Source: Phoronis australis (lineage: Eukaryota > Phoronida > Phoronidae). Taken from it: a stretch of DNA of 62,000 nucleotides. The notes under the pieces were generated by a model that was not told the origin of the DNA, made no database searches, and saw only the letters and a program-made list of their open reading frames with translations. The first letter of the stretch is position 1. The number at the start of each line of letters is the position of its first letter. This document shows, one piece after another, positions 1 to 12,538 of this stretch. The stretch covers positions 120,216 through 182,215 of the forward strand of contig NMRA01000154.1 in NCBI GenBank assembly GCA_002633005.1. The letters are read 5' to 3'. The position numbers and the translations under genes were made by a program.

Positions 1-138
1 CATATCCCATGTTCACGCGACTTGCTTACAAGTCATCGGGAGGCCTGTTCTCGGTTAGTGTTCTTTTGAACTTGTATTTGGCAACAACCAAATAACGGTC
101 GGATTAACAAGAGCTGCTTTGTATTTGCCAGGTATCTG

Positions 139-276
139 TTGAGAAGTGTAAAAACTCAGCTCGCATTCGTTGGAAATTCCAGGTCGCATTTTGCGACTTT
201 ATACGAGCTGACAAAAATCTCAGCTCGCATTTCCAAATTTCAGGTCGCAAATGCGACCTGCAGCTCGTTATGTCGA
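139..276. repeat. Repeat relic with two CTCAGCTCGCATT units, ending TCGAGCCCTG
   Basis: CTCAGCTCGCATT starts two similar units (about 157 and 220), each containing a GGTCGCA..TGCGAC palindrome; the right end TCGAGCCCTG matches the end of the hAT-like family. Another left end, GCAGGGCTCGATTTGGCCAC, lies at 2960. Confidence 0.5.
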
Positions 277-910
277 GCCCTGGTGGGTAATTTATTAGAA
301 CTGAACTGCATCGAGGTTCAATGATCAACTTTGGCCGACCAAGTCTCAAAGAGTTATAGTTAAGTTTTGGATGACAAAGTGTTAACAGAGAATGAAGAAA
401 AACTGAACAGAAAAAGAAAGACAGCAGTGATAAGTGGTATTAAGAACAACAAGAGCAAAAAGTCAAATAAAGAGGTCACAAATAGAAAATAATTAAGTAA
501 GGTCTATCTGGAATAAAACAATCACGATTTAATTTTCAGAACTAAAATTCTGAATCAATTTTAATCAATTTAAATATGGATATCATACCAGTAAAACATT
601 TTGCGGTTGAACTATAATTGTTGTAAGTCACTTTCCACTATTTTCTTGGCCTTTTTCTACGTGGTTTTCTGTTCTTTCAGAAGGCAGCATATGATGACAT
701 AGGTCATTATAAAATGGCTACAGACAAGGAATGCACAGTTGAAACAACTCCGCATAAATAAAAGAAAACTTTTGAATCAATGAATACTATATATTTGTGA
801 GAGTTAAATCAAATCCTATTCAGAGCATAACTTTGAAGCGGAATAATTGGGTGAGTACGGCAACAAGCCGGTTTTATGCTTAGGCGGACGACCATTGGGT
901 TGATCCCGAG

Positions 911-1019
911 TGTACTTTTGACGAGGTGAAAGCTCTAAATCGGTGAGCGGATTTCGCCTACCGCGAGTTTAAAATACACGGGACGAAATTCGTACAGAAA
1001 GCGATGGGAAGTATTGTAG
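911..1019 (+). repeat. Dispersed repeat, copy 1
   Basis: TTTTGACGAGGTGAAA, GTGAGCGGATTTCGCCTACC and AAAATACACGGGACGAAATT match 46977-47092 in the same order and orientation. The left edge of the window may therefore hold part of a relative of the 46.1-47.3 kb element. Confidence 0.85.
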
Positions 1020-4000
1020 CCCCTAACCGGCCAACCCAGGCCGAGAGCCGAGGGCGAATCGCTACTACGTCTACAACGAGTTGCTTTAGCCTGTTGTGTG
1101 CTCTATGTACTGCAATATAATACAGAATATTGGCAACTGCGTACAATGATTACAAAGTTTCCTATACTAGAGACTGTCTGTTGCATTTCTGTAAGAAAAT
1201 CTGAACCCAGAAACCGAAATTATTCCAGAAAATTGTACCTGTCCTCCGTAAATTCAGCAACAGGAGCTTTCCCAATGGGGAACGCCATATTAGTTTGCAG
1301 TCCCGAACAAAACTCCTGTTTCCCGTTGTGATTGGTTGAATTAGCAATCTCGATATCGGATAATTTCCTGTCAGACTCACTTCCCAGTTATCAGAAGCGA
1401 CTAAATATTGCCTTGTGTGATTAAAATACTGCTGTCAGAATGCAGTTCCATACGGTGCTGTGTAGGTGAGTTTCTAGTTCACTGCTCGATCAACTTACTT
1501 TGTATACAATGAAATGGTTTAAAATTCTATTGTCACTGATTCAGTTGACCAAAGTCTTGGGCGGTCCTCAACTGAACGGCTGCAGTGAATGAGATAACAG
1601 TTGTCACTACGGTTGGACAGTAACCCACTACACCCAGTCGTTAGAAATTGGTGAAGGGTCAATGTGTTATGGGCTAGTTGTTGTTTCAGAGTCAATCTGA
1701 TTAGGTGGGACTTGGAAGCATTAAATTAGGACACTGATTTAATGCAATCCACTTTTTATTTTTGTTACCAGACCCTGACACATCTCAAGAAGATTTTTTT
1801 CCAAATGATGTTTAACCATATCAGAGTCAGGCTACTATGTGCACTTTTTCGAATATAGAAAGACATCTTTGGAGGCAGTTGAAGTCTTCAAGTCATTCCA
1901 GTTCCAACAAATACTTTAATGCAATCAACATTTAAATTCCGAATAGTACTTCATTTTGTCTCCAAAATAGAAGATTGAATGTTCACCATTACGGTCATTG
2001 TGCTCGAAGTCAAACGGAAACATACAGGTAGTTCTGGGGAGAGGGGAGGTCACTCGTCTGCCAGCTTTGTTTAGTTCTGGCAATACAGACGGGGACTTGT
2101 CTGTCCCTGCTCGTGAGGAGGAAAAGCAAGATAAGGCTAACCTTAGATGGTAAACACATTGTCTGTGCTAGGTAGATTAGGGAGGCTAATTCACCCACGA
2201 GCTTTATAAACTGACAAACACATATATATATATGTATTGAAGTCACCGATGGTGTAGTATGTACATGTAATGGGCATTTTTAATCACCTAAGGTGATGTG
2301 CTTAAATCTCGGTGTACTCACTGCTTAAACAGAGTGTGACATGTCACTGGTCTCATGCTATTGTAATACTTTATTGACCTGAATGAAATTAATCCACAGA
2401 ACAGCTGGGATATTGAACGAGGTAAGGGGCTTTGCATTTAGTGTTCGGCTTCAGTCATTGTTAGAAAGTGATATGAATTTTTATGAATGGAGATGATGTG
2501 AATTTTTACAAATGAAAATGATATGAATTTTTATGAAGTCCTTGTAAAACGATGTGATTGATTGTTTACCATTTGCACCGGTATTTGTGATTTTTCTTGT
2601 CAGTCGTCACCTTATCTAAAAGATACCGTTTGAAGTCAACTCAATTTAATTCCGTCGTATTTCAAGCGATGGCAAACTTTAATGCGGAGCTGAGAATACT
2701 GAGCTGTACACATGATCCGTAGGTCAAGTAAAAACAAATATAATCTTTGAAGGTCAGGGATTCTGTAGATATAGTTATTACTTCAAAGATCTTATTTTTA
2801 ATTTAAACCCAGTGTTTCGAGTAAGTAACCTTACAACTGTACCTGGCTTTTAAATACGTGTAATATGTGAGCTTCATCTAAAAAGTTAAGTATAGTTGTT
2901 TTGAGCACTGCGGGATCTACCAAGGTTTCAGAAATCGAAATTCGACGCATTGAATCTTGCAGGGCTCGATTTGGCCACCCTGTAGGTCACCAATGCAACG
3001 TAGTTTTGTTTGTCGACTTGGTATAAATTCCTGGTTACCATCAAGTTGCCAAACATAAAATCAAGCTCACACTCACAATACTACAAGAAGTAAACACACA
3101 GGTGTCAGAATCATTTAGGTGGAAATGTGAAGGGGTTGATGAATGTGTGCTGTTTGCCTGCACAGGATTTTGTGCTGGAGAGGGGAAAGTGGACCATCAC
3201 CAAGTTACACGAGAACTCCCTATTTTCGGTTCAGCAGAAAAAATAAACTGTGCAGAAGGTCATTTGCTGAATTTGTTAGATTTTCACTTCTGGTGTATCT
3301 CGTGTTTTTCGTTTTCGACTCTTGCCAACTGTGAGTTGCTTCGAGAGGCCTGAGGACATTTGCCCACCCAGTACGAGCTGGTAGCATTATTCATGTTGTG
3401 AATGCCCACGGTGTTTCAAATCATTGTCTCATCTTGGGAAGTACAGTACCATAGATCAGTATTGCATTGATTTGGTATTACCTGTGGAATAATCTAATTC
3501 GCATTGTCTACCAAATTGGTGACATTTCACTGTACCTTACTGCTATAAGTACAAATCAGAATCAATAATAAGAATACCTATTAGGGACAGTAAATGTGCT
3601 CTTTCATTTCGAAAGTATTATTCTAGAATCTGTTGTTTCTCTGGCACTTACTGATGGTTTGTCATTAATACTTAGAGTACACAGACAGCACTAGCGCCTA
3701 ATTATCACTTAATGAACATTTCGCTTTTCTACGAGTTTTCAAGCTGTTGCCTGCATTTACAAATGTGTTTGATGCTGAAGTAAGCCTTGTGCCGCTTGCT
3801 TGTAACGCACGCCAAAGGAGTGTATAATTCCTCACCAATTAAGTCGTTAAATTTGGTTTACGTAAACGAGGTCAGTAATCTTCCGGCAATTAGATTTAAT
3901 ACGCCCAATATCTCCAGATTTAGTATCAGTGTGGCAATATGAATGCGATGGATACTGCAGCGTCTTACTAATTGTTGTATGTAAGTTGCAGCAAATTACC

Positions 4001-4429
4001 GTCATCTTTGGCTTTTGCTGGAGTCTGTTTGCTGCCTACGTCGGGCATACGCTGCTACATCTCGTTAATCCCCGTCTCGTGAAGGATCTTTATTAAATTT
4101 GGAAGATGTATTCTTACGAAGCTGATGGGAGAGGACGATGACTTTCCCTCGGATATGAGAATGGCTCGGCCACCTTGTGACAATTTGAAGATTTTTGATT
4201 TTCCTCTAGATTTATCAACTATTAACCACTTGCAGATGTATTGGAAGACTGTGCTACCTGTAAATGCTCAGGCAGACTACTGTTGTGGCCTTTAGTGACA
4301 GATTCAAATTATTGAGGTATCTGGTTTTGGCATCTGTGTCCAACTCTGCTAAAAAAGATCGTGATGAAATTTGATGGACATATTCCTGTTGAGTAGAGCT
4401 GTACGAGACATTGTTTTGAGAATATGCGT

Positions 4430-4890
4430 TAGGGACCTTTGAAAAGTGTAAAAAGATTGATTTTGGCAATTATTTTTGTCCGTAATTGTTGATATTTCAC
4501 TGCAGTTGCGTCAAGACTCAAGGCCATCAGGCATAGATCCAGCAAGGGGTCCAGCTAGGGGATACTTTAGCTCTGTCCCTATGTACAGTTGTTGGAATGG
4601 AGGAACTTGACGCACTTCCACCCTATGTCTATCCTCTGTCAGACTTCCCTCTCTGTGGATAGTAATAGTTCTTTGTACTCTTTCAAAGTTGCACAATTTT
4701 CCAAATGCATTGTAGCATAAAACCTCCCTAATTCAGGCAAGGGATATTAAAGTTCTGTATCATAGTAATGACCAGACAATGTTTTGCGAAACTGTGCAGT
4801 TACAACAATGTTAGAAAACTTTGAGAAATGTAAAACAGGTCAATTTTGACAATTATTTTTGTCTGAAATGGGCGATATGTTACCCTAGTT
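4430..4890 (+). repeat. Degenerate direct repeats containing CAATTATTTTTGTC
   Basis: GAAAAGTGTAAAAAGATTGA followed by CAATTATTTTTGTCCG at about 4440 recurs as GAGAAATGTAAAACAGGTCA with CAATTATTTTTGTCTG at about 4822; a third weak copy lies near 8920. Source unknown. Confidence 0.45.
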
Positions 4891-5619
4891 CTGTTGCGCA
4901 TTTTGTTTTCTGTGTTGCAGCATGCTTTGAACATATCTTGCCATACTTCCTTGTGCATGTAATGCATCTGAAACAATAAGATTAAGTGTCACCAACTTTG
5001 TAATGTGGTTGGCATGAGATTGATTGGGGATTGAATTTTGTGTGGAGGCAGATCTGTGGTTGTCCAATTGGGCAATTAACCTACAAGCTGATTTGTACTT
5101 GTGTCCAATGGTCATGTTCCTGGGCCAACTTGTACTGGACAAATTGAGGATGCCTCAAGGGGGGCAACTACAATTTGTGTACAAAAGTCTTTACATTACT
5201 CTCCAAAATGACATGTCTGCTGCATTTTTGTGGCAGTGCAAACATGCTTTTGTTGTGAAGTGACCCAAGGCACTGAGATCTCTTAATCCAATAGCTGAAC
5301 ACATTGGACACTGTGACCATTTACTATGCAATAACATCCATGCTGTCTCACGACAGATTGACTAGAGTTCGGTATAGTTTTCTTAAATTCAAACTTAATT
5401 AGTAGTTAAAATTGTTGTTTTTTGATTTTCAAACACTTGCTATAGTGCCAAAAGTGTTCAAAATTTCATCGTGGCTTTGTTGATGATAGCTGTAGCGAAA
5501 TGTCAACTAATCGAGAAAAATTGTCTTCTTTACTTTTGTTAAAAATTTTGATAAAATTAAATTTTACTGCTCATTATTTATGAATATGTGATTGCATTAC
5601 GTTCAACTTTTCTATTTAA

Positions 5620-6113
5620 GGTTATGTATGACCTTACTGACAAGTCTATATACAATCAGCCAAATATCTACAAAACTGTTGAATTGAACTCGGCAAAAGT
5701 ATATATTTTCGGAAAGCTGAAATCCCACATAGAATTTTGACTTTATACCTGTCTGCCACTAATTAAGTCACGTGGCCTTGATTTTATAGGAAAAATCGCA
5801 AAACAGAAAGACATGTTCACAGCATGAGGATATATAAGGAGACAAGATAAGGATAAAAAGTCTCAAAAACTCTGTTACATTCAAGAATTCTAAGTTGCCG
5901 TTTCGTTTTTGTTTTATGCAGCCTCAATTTTTTCATGAAAAACCTTATGTCCTATTTATTGAGATTACCTTATACAAAAGTGGAGTATTTTAAGAACAAT
6001 TCCCAACAGAACAGTGTTTAAAAGATTCTGTTGGATCTGATGAACCATTTCTGTGATATGATGTTTCAAAATTGGCCTTAACTGGACATTTTTCTAGGAT
6101 CCTACGTAATCTA
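5620..6113. mobile_element. Harbinger-like MITE, old copy
   Basis: It begins TAAGGTTATGTATGACC and ends GGATCCTACGTAATCTAG, an imperfect inverted repeat flanked by TAA/TAG. It is related to 53491-54017. A 3-bp TWA target duplication suggests the PIF/Harbinger superfamily; no transposase is present. Confidence 0.5.
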
Positions 6114-9100
6114 GAAAAATGTTTGGACCTTGGTCATGTTCTAAGCAACAGACTTGTCTCAAATTCCAAACTGAAACTTTCACATCCATTAAGTTAGTCA
6201 AAATTAAGAAGAAAACTTGTTTCAAAAACTTAAAGATTTCTTGGTTGAAACGAACTTGAGACAAATTTAAGTTTTACCTTAAAATTGGCTGAAATTTGAC
6301 ATTTGTCGTGGCTAAGTCAGTTTTCTTGGAACGGGCCCATTCTTTTAACATTTACACTTAGTTTAACTCCATATTTGAGTTGGAGAAATACGCTAACCAA
6401 ATAACACTATATGGGTTTTCAAAAGTGGTAATCTAGAAACAAGTGGTTATGCTAATTTCGGAAAAAGTCACTCAACAAAAATGCGCTGGATACACTGTGA
6501 ACTGTAATTTAGTGTCACCGCTTAGGTGCAATTATTTTGTAGTCGGGTATCACAAATTTTGTGTCTAAATGATGCCTGACTGTAAACTGAAGTTTCCGAT
6601 AATCTTGCTGATAAAAATGGCTGAATATCAAAATGATTCAGACTTTAAAAGTTGTTACTCATTTTTTCTGATTTATTACTTGCTTCAAGAGTCTTTCGTG
6701 ATAACAAAGACAACCTATAATGGTGCCTGTAGACTGTAACAGAGCTCAATGATCTTAAGGTCTATCACCTAGGGCAGCATGTAGTGTTCGTCAGGCTTGC
6801 TTTTTGATGCATGTAATTCTGACCGCTAGATGGCTCCATGCTGTTACGTAATCATCGTCTGCTAATTTTTGTTATTGCCAGGATTTATTTCTGTATGCAT
6901 TAATATTATCTACGTTTATACAATTTTCAAGGCATTAGGGCTACTGTGGTCAGAGTTAAAATGCAAAGCAAAGTAATTAGAAGCTCTTTCTCCAAAATTT
7001 ACGAAAACAAACAGTTAATTCAATAACAGGTGTAGCAACCACTAAGCATACATTTCTTGTCCCTGAGTGTTCAGAAATAGATATGCAAGTTACATAGGTC
7101 CAGTGACCAAAAGCTGTGATCATTTTACAGCAATGGACCTTTCTGATAAGATTAGAATCAAATTTTAATCATTTATGTAAATGGATAATGAACATCTGAA
7201 ACTTAGACCAAAGTGTATTGAAAAGCAAGTCCAAGCATCTGCGGGGGAGGGGGGGTGGTTTTCAATGTATTTTGACTTTAAGTTATCTCTCAGCAGGATT
7301 AATGTTTGCCTGTGGCAGTGGTGTGGAAGTACATGTAGAATGATGAACATGTACCTATCCATTCACTATGTATGTCTGATCTCAGACTTCTCTACAGTTA
7401 CGATATATGCAAACTCCCTTGGATTTGGGAAAGTTCCCAGTTAAAGGGGTTGAGTTAGTTTCAAACTACAGCTTACGATTGCTGTAAATGAATTAGTAGT
7501 TGTTGCTGTTGTGCCTATGGTCAGCTTTTTCTATTGAGCAAGGGTTGTATCACGTTTGGTGTTGTGTGTGCAAATGGGATTTGATGAGACACAAATTATA
7601 TGGAATTTTGTAACGGATGCAACGGTTTAGAACAAAAAATGGCAGACAAATGGAATTTTATTTTCTTATTTTCCACATGTGATACGAAGCACCAGTAATG
7701 TTTTGCCATATTCAAGTTCTGTAACCATCCAATATTTTGAAAAAAGCCTTTGGAAAATGAAGAAATGAGAGCTAATTTGTCAATCATATTTCTTTGAAGC
7801 TGTTGAAAAATGTGGTTAATTCCTGGTGTGCCAGCGTAGATTTGCTAAGTTCACTTTAAGTGTCTTGCCTATGTGAACTGAAAACCATAATTATTAGCCC
7901 CTCTGTTCACCTTTACACCAAACACTGACTTGATTTTCTTTTTCCTACTTGCTTTAACACTGGTGGTAGGTTGCCTGAATGTTTGGGCGCTCAGCTGATC
8001 TTTGTCCTTTCACCTCCTCTGCAAGGTATGCAAACTTTGACCACTCTATCCCCAGGCTCTACACATGTTGTAATCTTGTTTTGTCCAACAGAATCCTTAA
8101 AAACTACTGAACTGCAATTTGTTTATGCTGAAGAGTTTTCACTTAACCTAGGTCACTTGAAGTGTTCCAAAAGATATTGTGACCCTGGTCATGTCACTAA
8201 CCCTTGTCCTGTCTCTGTTTGCCTGACCTTCTGAAGTTTGCTTGAGGTTGTGTAATCTTGTTTCACAATAATGCTATTTTAAAAAATGAGGTGTGAGTTT
8301 GCTGGCCCATTGTGAGTTCACCGGGATTGGAAAATGACCACGAGTTCTCTAAAGCATCATAAAGTCATTGGAAATCCTACACATGTTCTGACATTTTATC
8401 ACACAGCCCTGCCGACCATTTCTGAGTCAGTTTCATGACATTGATTTCGTGATAAAACTGATGTCTTTCAGCCACTCGAAGGTGATCTACTGACCTAAGT
8501 GCCGCCTACAGTGAATCGGCATTGGAAAATGCACTTCAAATTTTAGACTTGTTAAAATATGCTAATTACTTTTACACCTTTGATAAATTTTGTGTTAATT
8601 TTGTGAAATCAAACTAAAGGAAAGTTCAATACATTGGAGTGACTATCACAACTGTCGGGCATAGTTTGGAACATCAATCTAATGGAAAATAGTGACAGGA
8701 AATTGAGTTTTTCTGCTATTGCGGGAGCATATTTTGTCTTCTGTAAGAACGCCTGTTACTGAGGGACATCAGGAAGACTTTCAACAATTTAGTATACCTT
8801 AAAGACGTCACCTGAAGTGTTGCAGAATCAAATTCAAATTTCTTGAAAACTGCTTATGGTAATACTACCAGACGACGTGAAATGTGGGACATTCACAACT
8901 TATCTTTTGAAGAATGAAAACATACCAATGACCATTGACAATTATTTTTTATTCATAATTGGTAAGATTTTACAGTAGGGTTTGGTATCTCTGTAGAAAT
9001 ACAACAAGGATGTTTGCTTTCATGATTTTTCACTTCATCCTTTTGAAGGGCGGGTCATGTGACATGTGTTGTCTGCTACATGAGTTAAGTACACTGTGCT

Positions 9101-10197
9101 GTTACTTGGTAAAGGAAGGTGTAACTGAATTAATGGCATAGTTGGATTAAGATTGTATGTATCTATGTTTGTGAAAGAGGACTACCGTACTAGTCCTATT
9201 TACCACCTGGACAGGCCTTCATCATGTGGGTGTACAGGGTGTCCAAATGGACAACTAAACTCGTATTTAGGCACCCTAGCATTTGGACGCCCAAGTAAAG
9301 AAGCATTGGTGGCTCTTAAAGCTTACTAAGGACACCTCTGGGAGCTCATTGGCCTGCTCAGAATAAAAAGTTTGTTAAAATATTAATATATGATGTAAGA
9401 TAAACTTTATTACAGACCCATGTCTCCACACTAACATTTCAATCTAAAGACCTTTTCATACTTATGTTGAGGTGTCAATGTTTTGGGGAGTTGTGGTCAG
9501 TTTGAACAGTTAACTTTTGCCCTGCGTCGAAGTTCACCAGTTAACTTTGCAGTAAACGAGACGGATTTAATGTTGGAGCATTGATATTTCGTCATGGTGT
9601 GAACAGTCAACTTCGATCTTATCCAAGCTATCAGCAAGGGCCACAACTATCGTGATTACATATTTGATGACGATGGTATCAGCGACCGTTTACTTCGATG
9701 TCTGTTAACTACTGAAGCCAGGATGAGCAGTACTGCTAACTTCCCAGTTTACGTTGTCATTTCTCTCATACCGGAGTTAAGTTGGCATCATCGCTCGACT
9801 TGGCCACCTGCAGGTTGATGCGACCTCCGATTATGTTTGGAGACCTGGGAAGTAGCCACGAAGTCGCCACTGCGAGTACCGAAGTCGGACAATAATTCCC
9901 TCTAAATTTGTTTCAAAGTTTGTGTTGACTTCCAAACTTTAAATTACACTTTTACAGGATTTATTACCACTGAATCACAATAATTTTGTTCTGTTCACCG
10001 CATTTGCCACCATGATTAAGATGCAAGAGGAAGTAAACAGATAAGTTGAAATTATTTTAGCCCATGCTGTTGTCTGTGTTCTGTTTGTTCTCCGATGGGA
10101 GGAAATGAGTTAGAGAATGAAGGTGCACCGATATTTACGGGCAAACTGAGTGGTACTACTCTTTGTCAACGAGCATTTGCAACGCCCGGATAAGAAA

Positions 10198-10325
10198 CCT
10201 GGGAAGTGATTTAGGCACCCGCTTGAGATCTTCGGTTTCGGCGACATCATATTTCATTTGGCGACCTGGGATTTTTGCCAGGTCGCCAAAAATGCGATCT
10301 AGCGTTTAGCTAAACATCAAGCGCA
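10198..10325. mobile_element. Short, decayed relative of the CAGGGCTCGA element
   Basis: GTGATTTAGGCACCCGC near its left end and CTGGGATTTTTGCCAGGTCG then GCTAAACATCAAGCGC near its right end match the ends of 49592-50368, with most of the interior missing. Confidence 0.45.
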
Positions 10326-12439
10326 GTAGTATGAATGGGCGATATAACCTGGAAGTCATGCGTCATTGATCTCCTAATCATCACCATGCACGCGATATTT
10401 GTGAAACCTAAATGAATTGTGACACCTCAAAAATCAGAGGGTAGGGGGTAACTTGTTCATGAGTGCATAAAAACCAAAATTCATTGAAGTCTGAAGTGGA
10501 TTCTTACCTGAACATTAGATGGGGTCAACGCCCAGGGAGCTTTACTGACTTAAAGAGGCCCTATACAATGTAAGGAGCTTATTTATGAAAATTATTCTGA
10601 GCTCCTTTTCAGAGGCTTCTGTTACTGGTCTGAAATAATGAAATTATTTTTCAGAAATGGTGTGGAACGTTAGGCAAAATTTATGTTTAAAATGTGGCAT
10701 AACAGCTTTTGACTTGGCATATCACTAAATTTTCTACTGCCATCATTTCCAGTTAGCCATGAATTTTCATGTGGTTACCTTCACGATTTTGGACGCTCCA
10801 GAATAATAATATAAGAATGCTAATGATCCACTTCATGTTTTTGTTTTCTCACTTGATTAAAGCTAGGGTGCCACTGAATGTGACCGATTGTCACGGTAAC
10901 GTTCAGTCCAGTTGCTTACTATTTAGGAGTTCACTTTTAATGGAGTCTCGGTCATATATAAATTGGAGTGAGTAGTAAGTCGAACATGGGGTGCGTAAAA
11001 GAGAAAATTTTTAAATTTGGTGGTTAGGTGATGAGTGAGGCATGGATGTAGTGGTGGACAAGTATGGGTCTAATTATTATGGTGTACAAATTTCTAGTCT
11101 GCCTGTGTTAGACGGAGATGTATGTAATAACTTGAGTTATGAGGGATTACCCAGATAATGGTTTTCCAAAGACTAGACTTGGCATTTGGCCAAGGAGATT
11201 GCGTGCTTGAAGAGGCTACATTGCAGTGTGTGGTGATCATCTCTTAGCGTCCTTGGTCCCTGCACTCGAATTTTTAACACTGTTCAAATATTGGTCGCAC
11301 TACCCCGCATGATTTGAGAAGTAAAAGTGTTCAGTAATATATTGACAACTATGAATTGATGTTACGAAATGGTCTTCTCTGCACCCAGTGAGTAGTAGTG
11401 TGACTAGACAGATCTACCGTCTCAACTGGCACCATTGAGACAGCGGTCATCCCATAGACCCTCCATATGTCGTATTGGCTTTTTGATGAATTATGCCTCG
11501 TACTGGATTAAGGTAATCTCAAGCCTTATTTAGTGGCCTCCATTCTAACTCGTATATCAAAAAATTAAGCTGTGTCAACTAGTAAAATTATATATTTTCT
11601 TAAAGAAAAAAGATCAGGGAATATGTTTTGTATTTATGTACCATTATTATTGTTATTATGCTGACACCTTTTTTAAGTCAACATTTCATTTTTAACAAAG
11701 GTAAATTCATAGCAAAATAACCTCATGATTGATTTCAATAAAACCTTTTTTAAATGAAAACTTCACCAGTTACCTCAAAAACGCTATTATGAATTTTCGA
11801 TTTGTCCTTTCGTTTGGTTTTGTATGACAAATCAAATCGCAAAATGTAAGAAATTTTTGTAAAAATGGAAGTTATATTCATCTTTGTTGCGTTATGACAA
11901 AACTATGCGTTTTATCGAAAATCCTGACAGCGTTTTCGAGATTGGTGAATAAATATTAAGTTTGGAAAGTTTCAGCGAATTCCACCAAGCCGTTTTTAGA
12001 ACTCACGTTCCTAAGCTCAAATAAAGTCGATTTGCGGAAGCCGAGAAAACTGAAATGAGTGAAAATTTCAGTCTTCGGATAATTATTCAGTGAAAACTTG
12101 TTTTCGGTAAATATTACCTATACAGTCCTTAACCCTGTTACCTATTTCAACATTCACTGGCAATGTCAACTGAATTTGCAGTGCATAATACTTAATTATC
12201 ATTAAAACATATTGTCCCAAGCCATGAAGTTTGACCTCCTACAGTGACCTACTGTAACCTACTTAAAAGTAGGCCACAGTTCATTGTTATTAACATAGTC
12301 TGTATACATTACACCTGTCAGGAGACTAATACAAAACCAAGTAAGAAACGGATAACAAACCGAGTCGGTAGTTTAAGCATGTCGTTCGAGATCGAAATAG
12401 CGAAATTTCAATTTGCTTTTCACAACTTGCTGTGTTCAT

Positions 12440-12538
12440 GACCACAGAGGCGTGAGAAGACTCGTAGCATGTACCTGCACAACTCCCTTAGGATCAAAAC
12501 TTAAGTTTTGTCTTTGCTTTCCCCGGCGCCATTCTATG
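12440..12538 (+). promoter_or_regulatory. Possible non-coding first exon and promoter
   Basis: This stretch is richer in GC and CpG than its surroundings (CCCCGGCGCCATT) and ends at CTATG|GTAAGT, a strong donor with no matching upstream acceptor. The leader at 17497 needs such an upstream exon. No TATA or initiator is clear, and other donor-like sites exist (for example 1465). Confidence 0.2.

Noticed and set aside
7236-7258. G-quadruplex in the G-rich run
   Set aside because: Only about three separable G-runs are present, below the usual four.
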